This document shows, piece after piece, positions 11,581 through 24,202 of a stretch of 64,000 nt of DNA. Under the pieces are notes generated by a model that saw only the letters and a list, made by a program, of their open reading frames with translations, did not search any database and had not been told where the DNA came from. Location of the stretch: NCBI GenBank assembly GCA_019022495.1, contig JAFEKR010000051.1:223341-287340 (forward strand), in the 5' to 3' direction. The DNA is from Epichloe hybrida (taxonomy: Eukaryota > Ascomycota > Sordariomycetes > Hypocreales > Clavicipitaceae). A program made the position numbers and the translations under genes. How positions within the stretch are numbered: position 1 is the stretch's first letter; the number at the start of each line of letters is the position of its first letter.

Positions 11581-12645
11581 ATGGCCGTTCGCGGCCTCGT
11601 CTCATACTGGGTGAGTAGACAAAATCACACTTCGTCCAACAATTCATTCGCGCACGAGAAACAACAACAACAATAATGAAAAAATAAAAACATGAAAAAA
11701 ACTAACGGCATGGACTCAATCCGCAGCTCCTCCCACTCTTCTCCGCCCTGGTATGGCTCGGCATGCTCCTCGGCATGCTCCTCTACTGGATCGTCGACAC
11801 CAACCACCGGCACTACCCCTGGATGGACCCGAATGCCTCCATCGCATACATCAGCCACATTGGCGCCGGCAAGCTCAAGCCCCTCTTCATCGCGGGCTCC
11901 TGCGTCACCGTCGTCACGCTCGACCTGGCCTTCTTCGCCGAGCGATGGCTGCGTCACCGCGGCCGGCTGGTGCCCAACCAGTCTGCGGGGGAAAAGGCCC
12001 TCGTCTGGCTGAGCATCGTCTGGGCCATCGCCGGAGCAGCGGGCCTGATCTTGCTGTCCGTCTTCGACGTCGCTCACCATTCGAGGATGCACAATGGCTT
12101 CCTCCTGCTGTTCATAGGCGGCTACGTCCTCTCTGCCGTGTTCACGTGCTGGGAGTATCAGAGGCTGGGAATCAGTACGTACATCCTAGGAAACATGGAC
12201 CCCGTTTTCGATATAGTTTCTGGCAACATGAGGAGAAAAACGAGCATCTTGCTTGTGGCGGTGCGCAACGCTAATGGCATTTTTTCTTTCCGACGTAGAA
12301 AACCGCCAACATCGTATCCTTCGCTCGTCCTTCTGGATCAAGTTGACCTTCATCCTCGTCGAACTTGTTCTCGCCGTTGTGTTCGCCTCCACAAACTTCA
12401 CCAAAAATCGCAACGTCGCCGCCGTTTTTGAATGGATCGTCGCCTTCGTCTTCACCTTCTACGTGCTCTCGTACATTGTTGATCTTCGACCCGCGGTGCA
12501 TACGCGAAGGGCCTCCGCGCGCTTCGACAAGCCAGGCGATGTGGAAATGGGCAAAAACCCCGACGGACAAGCGGTCGTCAATGGAGTCAACGGGCATGGA
12601 GAGACGCCCGAGCGGACTGTCGACGGACGCGCGGGACATTTTTGA
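11581..12645 (+). CDS. Frag1/DRAM/Sfk1-family membrane protein
   Basis: Multi-pass membrane protein. The Frag1/DRAM/Sfk1 family includes yeast Sfk1 (plasma-membrane phosphoinositide/phospholipid asymmetry) and animal DRAM. Exons 11581-11610, 11727-12174 and 12299-12645 give 274 residues. Exon 1 encodes just ten residues (MAVRGLVSYW). Six hydrophobic segments are visible: LLPLFSALVWLGMLLGMLLY, the segment around FIAGSCVTVVTLDLAFF, VWLSIVWAIAGAAGLILL, LLLFIGGYVLSAVF, LTFILVELVLAVVFA, and FEWIVAFVFTFYVLSYIV. The loop WMDPNASIAYISHIGAG is typical of the family. The C-terminal tail of about 50 residues is hydrophilic and probably cytosolic. The precise member (Sfk1 versus others) cannot be settled from sequence alone. 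Confidence 0.85.
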
Positions 12646-13258
12646 GAAACGATGGAAGAGGCTCGGGTGAATAGACGGGCATGTAATGAGACAAGAGGCC
12701 AAAGATATGAATTAATTTATACCTAATATCTACTCTTGTTTGTTTTGCACTGCTAGCCAGGAAACAGGCCTGTATAAATTACCATGTCACGAAACTGTCG
12801 CCCACTCAGACGAGTGCCTCGCGAAATGGATTGCTTATGACTATACAAGACGAATCTATTTATGTAGCCAACTTAAGTTCCTGTTCGTTGTCGCGGCCTA
12901 CAAATCGTATCAAGCTATACTTTGAACAATGCAAGATAACAAAACGCATTGAACATGTCGCTACCTGAAGCCAGACAAGCTCATCAAAGAATTATTGATA
13001 ACCATACATTACAGGAATATCCCACCATATTCAACACATCAACGACTCATCGTCCAAAACAGCAGTTTTCGTACGTTTTGACATAGGAAAAAAAAATCAC
13101 AACATCCCAAGAAATTTCCCCCCCGTCCTGAAGTAATTCTCTTGTCGTCATGTAACACCTTGTCTCATAATAAAAAAAAAAGTTCGGCGTATTCAGACGA
13201 CTGACTCGCTTTGAAAACCTTCACACTCTGTTGTCTGCTTCGACCCGTTCCCCTTTCT
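12646..13258. other. convergent intergenic spacer
   Basis: 3' regions of the Sfk1-family gene (+) and the eisosome gene (-). AT-rich, with A runs near 13087 and 13171. No coding sequence supported. Confidence 0.6.
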
Positions 13259-16118
13259 CTATCGACTCAATTCTTCACGGAAGCGTGAGTCGCGATTTGG
13301 GCTGCTGCTGGTACGAGCAACAGGGTCGTCAATGGGAGGTGGAGGTTCAATGCTGTCCTTCCGTCTTTGACGAGCCTCGCGGCCCCCCGTCTCGTGCGCG
13401 TCATCATCGATGGTCTTTTTCCCAAGTTCGCGCTCCTCCTCCAACGGAGTGCTCACGGGACTAACAACCTGAGAGTCCCTATCCTCTTCTTGTTGGGACG
13501 ACTCGCCAGCGGTCTGGAGCCTAGTTTCGGCACACGTCTCTTCTCCCCCAAGCGCCTCATCGCCGGGTTTTCCTGCCAGTGCGACATCGTGCATGTTTGT
13601 AGATCGGTTTTCGATGCTGACCGCGCTTCCGTCATCCATGGTTTCTTTATCCTTCATCGACGCACCACCGAAGAAGCTGCGCCTCTTCTTATCCTGCTCG
13701 CCGAAAGACTTGCCACGAGAAAACCGGTTCTTTATCCAGCCCTTGACCTTTGACGTTGGAGAGCCTGATCCATCACCCTTGTGCTGAGATGATCCTGATG
13801 CTTCGATATTGGTTTTAACGCTGGGCTGTTCTGCTCTTGGCTCTTCAGCAGCCTCGGCTTGGCTCTCCTGATCCCGAGTTGAGACAGTTTCGCCATGATT
13901 GTCTTGCTGAGAAGAAGAAGAAGCAGTAAAGGCAGCCGCACTGAGCTTTGACTTTCGCTTCTCATCTATCGCATATTCTTTGGCCAATCGTTTCTGCTCG
14001 GCTTTGGCAGCCTTCTCTTCGTCTTTGCGGTGTTTCTCTTCCAGTTTTTCTTGTGTCTTCTTAGCCTTATCTTCCTGTTTCTCTTGCTCTATGTTTAGTC
14101 GCGTTAGCCTACCGAATATATCAGGTTTTAAGCAGAAGAGTCGCCGTGTAGGTGCTTACCCTTCGTCTTCTTGACTATATCCTTTGCTTCGCGATCTCGA
14201 GACTTTTGCTTCTCTGCCTCTTCGCGTCTCGCCTGTTCTTCCAGCCTGAGTACCTCTTGTCGCTCCCGCTCCGCCTCCGCCTTGTCATTAATATCGTCGA
14301 GAACGGGCTGAATTCGTTTGGAGGCAATGGCATCAATTTCCTGCTGCGTCATAAACATCCCTCCTCCAACGTCAATTTTGCCCTTGTTCTCTGTGCGAGA
14401 GTCGTGAAGGGTTTGAGCAGCCTTTTGAGCCTTGGCCTCCCAGTCGGTGATTAAACTAGGATTAGCCCGTCCGGTTTTTTGGTAGACGTTCTCGTCCATG
14501 CCGTGCAGGCGAGCCTTGACATTGCGCTGCGCAGCCGCCAGTAGGGCCTCGCGATCCTTTTCTCGCTTCTCCTTATCCACCTGAGATAGTTTGGTAGAGA
14601 ACATGGACATCTGCTCGCGGATTCTCTCGGATTGCTGCCGATCATCAACGGAATCGTCACTGTCGGAGCCCCTGGGGCGAAGCTTGCTGATCACAGAGTT
14701 TCGGTTCTTTGCGCACGTTTTCTCGTTTCCATAGTATTCCTGGAGTTCACGATTCTGGTGATGTTCATCATGCAGCTTGGCCAGACGTGCCTGAGCTTGC
14801 TTGTATGCAGCATCTTGAAGATTCGAGTACTGATTAGGCTGAGACGCCTCGGTCTCCTTGGCATGGGCGCCCTTTGTCTGCTCCACCATGATTTGCTGGC
14901 GCGCGTACATCTTCTTTGCCATTTCAACTGCAGATTGATGAATCTTTTCATTGTATGTCCGCTCATCAACTTCAGGCTTCACGGGCGGGTTGGCCGTGAA
15001 CATGTTTCGCGTCATCGTCGTGATGGAAACAGCCCCAACGTCTTCCAGCCCGGGCTTGGCCTTCATTGACTGTCTGTGAGCCAGGGTAGCGCCGTTCAGA
15101 GCGCTGGCGGCTGCACTTACTTCCGATGCCTGAACATCTTTCAATCCAGTTGCTGACGCCGGACGGTTCATGGCACCCTTGGCCGCCAGGAGAGATTTGT
15201 TACCGGGAGGCGTTCTTGGTCTCTCCACCTTTTTCATCGACTGGGATCGATTGATATTGAAGGCCTGGGTGGCAGCGGAATTTCCGTGAGCCAAACTCAA
15301 GGGCTCTTCGGTGGGCGGTCGATTGGCATGAAAAGCTTGGTTCGCGGCAGAACTGCCCCAAGCGTTTTGGGATGGTCCTGATCTAACACTGACGGAGTTG
15401 GATTTCTTCAAAGCTGCTCCGGCAGAACCGACAGCCAACAGCGCGGCCTTGTGTCCATCTGCTTGGGACGAAGGCTCCCATTGGGGCGACATTTTGTAGT
15501 TTTTGGCAAGCACAGCAGCAGCAGAGGCGGATGATGAAGGATTTGGCTTCCAAAGGTCCACGGATTTCTGATTAGACCAACCAAGCGACGCGGCGGCGCT
15601 AGCAGCAGCACCATCAGGAGCCAAGCCAGATGAAGGGAAGCTCGGCAAGCTGCGAGGATCGGCGTACTTGATCCGGCCAGTGTTATTCGGGACTGCTGCA
15701 CAGGAACAGAAAGATAGGTCAAGATTAGCTCCAACTCCTCATGAGAAAGTAAAGCTGCAGTGGGTGGAAAACTTGTCTGAAGGGAGTCGGGTGCAATGAA
15801 TGCATCGCAGAAATTACGAATGACCAACTTTGACACTGCCACTGCCGCTGCCACTGCCACTGCAACTTCGAACAACTTCGAAGGCAGATGCGGAAAGAGC
15901 CGACTCAGCCGAGTGCCACGGCAGGTGGAAGCTGCGATTGAGCTCGCGGCCCCAGAGCAGAGGCAAGTGGCTGCGGGTCATCTCCTCGTCTTCTCCTCGT
16001 CTCCTTCCCTTCCTCCCTTTGTCGGCGTTGATGCGTTGAAGCGTACCAGACTCGTTTCATGCTGAATAAACTTACTTGAAGGTGGCGCTTGTTGCGCTGG
16101 CGTCTTTGCGGTAGCCAT
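13259..16118 (-). CDS. EIS1: eisosome protein 1 homologue
   Basis: Structural/regulatory component of eisosomes, the furrow-shaped plasma-membrane domains of fungi. Exons on the minus strand: 16118-16076, 15692-14160 and 14088-13259, joining in frame to about 801 residues. Exon 1 is only MATAKTPAQQAPPS plus one base. The middle part carries the conserved Eis1 block (EKIHQSAVEMAKKMYARQQ, YKQAQARLAKLHDEHH, FSTKLSQVDKEKREKDRE), followed by a long charged coiled coil (KAEAERERQEVLRLEEQ, KTQEKLEEKHRKDEEKAA). The tail is acidic and Ser/Glu rich. The acceptor of exon 2 is CAGCAG (15693-15698), so use of either CAG would add or drop one residue. Intron 2 (14089-14159) has a GCTAAC branch site. Family assignment is from the conserved block; the disordered ends are poorly conserved in general. 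Confidence 0.85.
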
Positions 16119-17140
16119 AGCTTGCTTGGTGTGCACTGGTGCGCGCAGTGTCCAATCACAAGGGACGAGCAAACTTGTGGAGACGGTTACGTCACAGACT
16201 AATGATCGTTGCTTGGGGTCGTTGCAGACGTTGTGATGGCGACAAACGTCCTCCACGTCCCTAATATCCGGGGACTCGAATAAGGGAGCTGGCGGAAGCT
16301 GCTAGCGACTCAAGCCGGGAAGCGTTGACAAGGATATAAAGAAAAGGGATAAATGATTGTGAAAAAGAGTCTGGGTTTGTTTTGCGTCCAAGTACAAAGT
16401 ACAAGTGACGGATGACGGATGACGGATGAAACCAAATAGGAAGGATTATTTGCCTGATTATTGCAGATCGCGAGGAAGCAAGCTCGGGGAATTTCACGGC
16501 GGGCTTCAAGTTGGTTTTATTCTGGGCCGTGAGGAAATTGGATCGGACGGGACGAGCGACCGCGGCGACTGCGGCGACTGCGCTAGCCACCGGATCATCA
16601 TCCTCTGGCACTAATTGCTAGCACATCACGGCAATGGGGGAAAAGTAATCAGTACACACAAAGCCTGTCTGGCGGTTGGCTTCAGGGGCCGGAAGGGTCG
16701 CTGGTCTGACGTCATGGAGACCCTCTGGGAGATGTACATGTACATGCAGAGGTGCATGACGCCATGTGTCGACGTCTCGCTCGTTTGGGATTGAACTGCC
16801 TGCCTCATCAACAGGTTCCCTGCCGCCCTGAACACCCCCAGATTTTGCCTCGGAAGGATCGCCCGGTGCAGGCTTAGCTTCAATAATTCCTCCTTGTTGG
16901 CGGCCAGTGGCAGCCAGCGGCAGCCATGGTCAGCTAGCTATGTAATAAAGCACACGGCCATCCAGACATCAAGCAGTCCATCAACATCTACATATGTACA
17001 CCGCACCATGTTGCTGCAATCGGAATGGGCCTGAATCAAACGGGTCAGACGGGGGTCACCGACTCACCGGTCACCGGTCACCGATGACGTAGGCTTTTGC
17101 GCTGGGCTGCTCGGGAAAAAATGGGGCCCTTTTTGGTCAA
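16119..17140. other. intergenic, left flank of the retrotransposon block
   Basis: Upstream region of the eisosome gene. Three tandem GACGGAT copies lie near 16407-16427 and repeats of CACCGGT near 17065-17080. Base composition is normal until 17190, so RIP-like decay has not spread visibly into this flank. The last five bases (GTCAA, 17136-17140) are the left target-site duplication of the outer element. Confidence 0.6.
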
Positions 17141-17373
17141 TGTTGGAATCCCGCCGCAAGCGCTCAACCGCATGCAGGCAACTTGGACACTAGGACCTAC
17201 CTAACTAGTTACTTTTCTAGACCTTTAGTAGATGTATAGTATAGTTTATATAGGCAGATTATACACCCTATAGTATAGGTACTTAGTTATTTAAACTATA
17301 GTCCGCGCCCTCTTATAGGGTTAGGTAACTTAATTCATACCTTTATTTCTAATCCTAGCTGCTTAGTCTAACA
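17141..17373 (+). repeat. 5' LTR of outer copia element
   Basis: 233 bp, begins TGTTGGAATC and ends TCTAACA. Aligns end to end without gaps to 29131-29363. The first 50 bases are unmutated, while the same bases in the 3' LTR are changed C-to-T and G-to-A (TGTTGG has become TATTAG). The right part of this copy is the more mutated one. Confidence 0.95.
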
Positions 17374-17412
17374 TAGTAGTAATTACTTAGTGTTTATAAT
17401 ATAAAGACCTTT

Positions 17413-17670
17413 TGTTGGATGCACCAAGGTCCTGCGCAGGTAATAAATCCCGTATAAATTCGAAGTCAATGATAGATAGTTAGCTAGCTAGGAAAGAGGG
17501 AGAAGAGAGGGAAAGTCTAGATGCTAGAAAAGTAGGCGAAATCCGTATATAGGGCATAAAAGGGGGTGGCAAATTAATACAGCTAATTATATCGCGTGTA
17601 TTACACCGGACCTATAATTAGTCTGGTCTTTAGCTACAATTAAACTAATAAAGATCCAAAGAAATTAACA
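17413..17670 (-). repeat. LTR of inner element (left copy, 3' LTR by orientation)
   Basis: 258 bp, same length as 23940-24197 and aligned without gaps. Differences are transitions of the RIP type. Its outer tip (17413-17470) is almost free of mutations, its inner part is heavily changed. Confidence 0.93.
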
Positions 17671-17899
17671 CTAGTAATCTCTCTTTTTCCTTTATGGCTA
17701 AAGAGCTCAAAAACGTAATAAAAATTAGATTAAAGAAAAGTGTATATAAGTAAATCCCTTAATAGGAATCCGCTGCTCTGATTAGCTGTTATGGTATTAG
17801 TTAATTAAATTAATCTATTATTCCTTGCCTAAGCTCCCGTTTCCTAATATTATAGGTCTCTTTACCTATCCTTTAATATAAATTATTAATTCATTTAAA

Positions 17900-20800
17900 T
17901 TAATTAAAGAGAAAAGTAATAAATTTAGCAATGCTTTTATTATCATATTTACTAGATTATTGTTGCTATTAATCCACCTGACTTCATAGATCTCATGCCT
18001 TTTATATAATTAACAAAGAGCTATAATATTAATCATTAGTCTCTTCTCCTTTATAGTTCCTAGCTTTATAAGATATTTATATAACAAAAAAGAATTAGTA
18101 TAAAGAATCATAGGAATTCAAGGTATCTTTAATTAATCCATAATCTAATATAGAGTTATAGAAATCGCGTAGGTAATATTTACGCCTTAAACTATGCTAT
18201 ATAACTCAGAGGTAAGCGCGCTATAAGTAACTCTCTTACTCTTTATTAAGCTATATATAATAATATTACCTTTCACAATAAAGGTATTATTATCTTTTAT
18301 TATCTTATTACTAATCACAATCACGTATCTAATCTATAAGCTTAAATCCTTATTATTAGTAAGCGATCTATTTACAAATATAAAGAGCTTTGCCTCTTTA
18401 AGAACTAAAGGAATATATTAAGTCCGCGTTATTAATTCTTAATCTGCTATTTAAAGCGTTTATTAAGGTATATAATATCTTCCCTAGAGGGTTCTTAGTA
18501 TTAAGCTATAATTAAAAGGTTATATAAAGCCTCTAGTTAACACATAGTTATAATATAGCTTCCTTACGCTTATTACTCTATATAATCTTACTTTACTATT
18601 AAGGATTAAGGATTAACTTCCTTAATCTTCTAACTCTAACCTTTCTAGGTTAAGATTAGTAAATTATTAGTATTCTAGGTTAAGATATAGCTATTAAAGA
18701 TAAGGGGGTTCTTAGCGGTTAATTATTACTTTTCTTTAGCTATAAAATTAGCCTTCTAGAGCTCTTTCTCTTCTTTTTAGAAGAAGTTATTATCACTTAG
18801 GCCTAATATATTATTGGTTTACATTCCAATAATGCTAAAGAGATTCTTATTATTTAGGGCTGTAATTAATAAGCAGGGATCGTAGGTTAAGGTCATTATA
18901 TTAAGGTTATCCCTATAGTAACAGAAGTATATTACCTACTAGTAGGTTCTAGCCTTTGTAATCTCGTAAAGAGGTCTAATTAATTCGATTATAGTCCCTT
19001 CTAGAAAGAGATATGCAATTTGCTTCGGTAGTCTCACGATAATTAGCCTTGTTAGCATTATGTACAATTAAGTGTAGGCTTACGTAATATTACGAATCTA
19101 AAGGTAAATACCTCTTTTTCTTAATAATAGAGCGATAGCTACAATAAGTTGTTAGCTTGCTTATTATATTATTAGCAATTACGTTAGGATAAATTCCTTT
19201 CCTTTATCATTATAGCCTTATACAACGAGATAAGATTTCTTGTATAGCAAATCCGTTCCTTTGCCTTTAATCTCTCTAACCATACAAGAATCAAAGATTC
19301 TATAACCTCCGTGCTTCACTAGGTTAAACTTAATGAATTTAAACATATTACGAGCTTGTAGAGCGTTAATCTTAGCTTAATTAGACTACTTAAAGGGTTT
19401 TCCTAGGGTTATAATCCTTTCTTCTTAGTAGAGCTAAAGGGCAAGGTTCTAATTAGCCTCTTCCTTCGCTATAAGGAATACTATGCTTAGCATCCCTCTA
19501 GTTATAATCTCTTAAATAAAGGCCTCCTCTTAATTTTTATTCATAAGTACATAAAGCTAAACTAGGCTAATATCCTTCTTAGGGCTATAAGGTCTTCTTT
19601 TCCTTACTTTTATTCCTTTAGGGCGTAGTAATAAGTCTTTAACTTAATAGCTTCCCCTTAGGGCCTTTTAGGCTTTATAAGCCTCTTTATTAGACTCTCC
19701 TACACTTATAAATTAAACTATAAGGGCCTTTCTTAGTCTCCCTTATCTTCTCTTAGCTAGTGTTTACTACTCTTCGCTATCTTTTATTAGAGAATCTCTT
19801 TTATTAGTAGTAATTAGTTATATAGTTACTTCTTCCTTTATATTACTAGGCTTTATCTCTTACTACTCTAGCATATTACAGGGCTTTATCTCCTACTACT
19901 CTAGTCCCTTTATAATATATAGGTCTTTATAATAGGGCTTTACTACTATAAAGTAAAACTTCACTAGGCTACAGGGTATATTAATAGTATAGGTCTCTCT
20001 ATTAGTAGCAAGTAGCTTATATAGGCTATACTAGCTATCTTTCTCTCTCTATATACGTATATTAGCCTACAGGGGCAGCTAATATATAAGCACTATATTA
20101 GGGCTATTCTAGGCTCTAAGGGCATTACGGACCTACTATAAAGCTAGAAGACATCAGACTTTATCCGTTACCTTATAAATTACCTTAGTATATTAAATAA
20201 TAAAGACACTTAGTAGTGACTTATCTATTATCTATAGGTAGCCTCTAAAGACTAGTATAGTTAGGATAATACTATTTAGGCCTATAAAGTTATTAATAGC
20301 CTTAATAGCTATTTAGAGGTATTACTCTAGTGTAAGATCCGTTCTAATTAAGTCTATAATAATATTATAGGCTTAGCGTAGAGGTCCGTGGTATCTCTTA
20401 ACCTTTCTAATGCTATTGTAAGCTTTAATTAGCATCTCACCAGTTTTAATTAATATTAATCAAGCATAATATCTAAACTTAGCGGAAGCAAAGTTATTAC
20501 TAGCATCATGGATAATCTAATCTAGAGGTCCGAGATAAGTATTAATCTAATATTCACGAATTACATCCCAGATATCTCAAGCCTTCTGCTTCTTTAGATT
20601 AAGGAATTAGGCTACCTAGAATAATATTACTAAATTAATAATGTAAAGCACTAGTCAGCCATTAATTTACATAATATTAACAATGATCTTGTAGTTAAAT
20701 TCGTAGTCATCTTTAATTATAAACTTAAATCAACTAGGGGCCTTTCTATGCATCTAGTAATAGTAGTAGACTTTAGTTAATTCCTTAATTACCTAGCGCT

Positions 20801-23400
20801 TAACTTTATAACTAGCTTAGTGAAGGATCTTTACGAGTCATTAAATAGAAGGGTAACTAAGTTAATAATATAATTAATGGATATCTCCTTCTAAAAGGTA
20901 AAAAGTAACTATTTCCTTCGCTTTTAGTAACCACTAAGGATATCCCTATTATCACATAATAGGTATAGTCTTATTGCCTTAGATAAGCATATTAGTGAGG
21001 TTATTAATCTTAACTTATATCTTATCTATATTAGTAATTAAGAAAAGAAAGGGGGTAGCTATATTAAGGATATAGAATTTAAGCTCTCTAAGTTCTATAA
21101 GCATATAAAGAATTCCTCTTATAACTACTAATCTAGCGCTAAATATGATAATTTAGGGTTCGTAGGGGGTTACCTTTAATAAAGATATTAATCTTAATAA
21201 AGCCTTTACTTATACCTCTCCTATAGTTAACTTTCCTATAGCGCTAGTATTAGGTATAATCCCTCTAAAGACCTCTTTAAAATAGTATTCTTTAAAGATA
21301 TAGTAAATTAAGCCTTTATTACACTCTTATAGCTTATAGAGCTCCTACCTAAGGAATGCGTATTAGAAGGCTTAATTATTTAGGGTTATAAGGATATTAA
21401 CATTAGTGGTGTTGTAGTTAGTCTATAATCCGGAGTAAAAGAATTATATAATACTTAGGTATGCTATTAATAGTAGCTTCTTTATATTATTATTATTATC
21501 TTTAGCTTTTATGTAAGCTAAAAGATATAATTCCTAATTCTAACCTAAGCCTTTATTAGGCTTATTATTATCCTACCCTTTATAGGAGGTAAGGAATACC
21601 TAGAATCTCTTCTCTAAAGGGGGTGTATAATATGTTTTACTAGCTTACTAGTAGTCCTTTTTCTTTTAATATTCTTTAGTAAAGTAATTAGAAAACTAGT
21701 AGCCGCTCTTACTATATATAAAGTAGCGCTTAGTGCTTAGCCTAAGGCTTTACCTATAATAGCTTCCTCTGCTATAGGGGGATAATTACTATCTATACTA
21801 ATAATTAGTAAACATAGCCTCTAGAGGGTCTCCTTATTAGTACTAAAGGTATTAGGAGGACTTCTTATTTAATTCTATAATAGTAATTACCTTATAGAGG
21901 TCTCTAGTAAGACTCTTAAAGCTTATGGAGTGTATGTATTTTACTATCTAATATTTAGGCACACTAGCTATAGCGTTTAAGGCTTGCTTATAAAGTTTAG
22001 TATTTACTATTTTAGTAGGGTATAGGCCTCTGTGGATTTTCTTAAGGGTTAATAATATAATCTTAAGGTAATTAAGCTTACTTTTATTAGGGTTTCTCTT
22101 AATTATACTCTTTAGCGTTATATTACTCTATTTATAGTAATAGAATTACTAGTTACTTTCCGTCTTAAAGCATTAATAAACATAAGTAATTATCTCTTTA
22201 TAGGAATAGTTATTCCTAAAGAGGTAATTAAGGTAGTATTGCTTAGTATTACCTATTAATATAATAAGGAAAGCCTTCTAATAATATATTTAAGGAAGGT
22301 TAATTCTATTACACTTATTTTCAAAGAGTGTAATCTTTAGCGTTAAGAAGTTATATAGCTTTTTACTATAGCGGTCGCTATCCTTATATATCTTTATAAG
22401 CTCTGAGATTTTCTTTATAATCTAATCTTTAGAGGGGAATTACTATAAAGGCATAATTTATTATAAATAATAGTTTACTAGTTATTCTTAATAATAATTA
22501 TCCGGATAGAGCTATTAATATAATGGGGATTATTACAGGGGTTCTTATAAGGGTTTAAGCAATCTCTAGGGTTAGGGAAGGTTAATTTCTAGGGTAAGTT
22601 ATTAGGGCTATTAATATTAAGGTTCTAGGGGTTTGGAAGATTATAGTCTTTCTTATAATCTTTCCTATAACTAAAGAGGTATTAAGGTTTAATAAAGCAC
22701 TTCCTTAAGTAATACTAGGATTAAATATCCTAGGCCTTACCTAATAAGAACGCTATAATCTTGTAAAGAATTATGTAATTCTCTAATAACATCCTTAAAT
22801 ACCCTTTTAAAGGTGTCTTTAGACTAGCCTTTAAAGTCTTCTTAAAATAATTCCTATAGGTTATTATCTCTCTATCCTTAATGCTTACTAAGGTTAATAA
22901 ATCTTATAATTTAGTTATTAAGCTTAAGCTATGTAGTAGTCTCTAGATCTAGCTTAATAAATTCTTTCTAGTTATATAAGAATTCGTAAGTAAGCTATTA
23001 AAGGCATAGGGGTAATTTATGCCTTTAAGGTCTCTTAGGGGTAATAATTAAAGCCTTGCTATTACTAGTAGCCCTTTCTCTTATAGAAGGTCCAGATTCC
23101 TCTGCTATTTTTAACTATAAAAGGAACGTTACTAATTTGTTATTTTTACTACTAATTAAGCTCCTATATTTGCCTATTGCTATTATAAGGTTTTTCTTTC
23201 GTATTTTAGGAGCGTTATTGCTCTAATAAAATCAGAAGATTGTAAAAACAGGAAAAATAGAAGAAAAAGCAGCGGAAGTAGTAAAAGTAGTAATAAAAAC
23301 AAAGCAATAAGAATAAATCACTAGAGATAAAGAAAGTAATAGAAGTTCTAAAAGTAACTAGAAAATAATAGGAAAAGTAATAAGGGAATAATAGGAATTA
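17900..23400 (-). pseudogene. decayed copia gag-pol of inner element
   Basis: Minus-strand reading recovers family blocks broken by stops. A CCHC-like zinc knuckle has cysteines turned to tyrosine near 21700-21760. The start of the reverse transcriptase lies near 19180-19380, and the block ending RDITQAYTQS-like near 19020-19140. The PLYEI.KA region and the catalytic acidic pair, read as NN where DD is expected, are at about 18790-18970. The RNase H end (EVRWIN) is near 17980. Changes such as D-to-N, C-to-Y, Q-to-stop and W-to-stop are what C-to-T and G-to-A mutation gives. Limits are approximate. Confidence 0.8.
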
Positions 23401-23939
23401 CTACTTCCTGTTTTTTATAAAAAGGAGGGAAGGAGGTAATCTCTCTCTCTTGCTAATAAGCATAGGGCGAATAGTACTAATAATAAAGGGGGTAAAAAAC
23501 AAGCCGTAGATGCTTATATAAATAGATTAAAGGTCTGTTAGATAAAGGGAATATTTATAGAGAAGTTATAGATATGTTAGCTAGCTTAGCTAAGGTTATT
23601 TAACGTTAGGTTCGAAATAAATGCCTTATGGTAATAGATTTAGTTAGTTAGTTAGTTTTCTTATAATGGACAATAAAATTAATAATTAATAATAATATCC
23701 TAGATAAATATAATAAAGTTATATCCCTAAGCCTAAGGGTTAATAGATTGATTCCTTGGAAGCCTAATAAGCTTATAACTAGGATTCTAGTCTTTTCCTT
23801 TAGCACACTTATGTAGTTATGCCTCTCTACCATAATAACTATTATAGCATAATAAGGGGTAGTAGTAGTAGCATTTATAGAAATATCTCTTCTTATAATA
23901 CCTAGCTTATCTATAGTTATGAAGTTAACTACTAATTAG

Positions 23940-24197
23940 TATTAGATACACCAAGGTCCTGCGCAGGTAATAAATCCCGTATAAATTCGAAGTTAATAAT
24001 AGATAGTTAGCTAGCTAGGAAAGAGGGAGAAGAGAGGGAAAGTCTAGATGCTAGAAAAGTAAGCGAAATCCGTATATAAGGCATAAAAGGGGGTGGCGAA
24101 TTAATGCAGCCAATCATATTACGTGCATCGCGCCGGACCCACAATTGGTCTGGTCTTTGGCCACGATTGAACCGATGAAGATCCGAAGGAATCAACA
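23940..24197 (-). repeat. LTR of inner element (right copy, 5' LTR by orientation)
   Basis: 258 bp. Its last 90 bases (about 24105-24197) are GC-normal and unmutated, directly touching the heavily mutated outer-element sequence that begins at 24203. The matching bases of the left copy are mutated. Confidence 0.93.
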
Positions 24198-24202
24198 CCT
24201 TT

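Larger units (their letters stand above)
17413..24197 (-). mobile_element. inner Ty1/copia LTR retrotransposon, opposite orientation, RIP-decayed
   Basis: 6785-bp element inserted 39 bp inside the 5' LTR of the outer element. It has 258-bp LTRs (17413-17670 and 23940-24197) and a target duplication CCTTT at 17408-17412 and 24198-24202. Decayed copia protein blocks are legible only on the minus strand, running from gag (high coordinates) to RNase H (low coordinates). A purine-rich tract next to 17671 (minus strand GGAAAAAGAGAGAT) fits a polypurine tract for that orientation. No frame is intact. It belongs to a different copia lineage from the outer element: the LTRs and domain wording differ. 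Confidence 0.93.

Noticed and set aside
16261..16611. 116-codon frame on the minus strand upstream of the eisosome gene
   Set aside because: No domain, low complexity at its start, and it lies in a promoter region with short tandem repeats.
24007..24198. 63-codon frame within the right inner LTR
   Set aside because: Open only because this LTR tip escaped mutation; LTRs of this family are non-coding.
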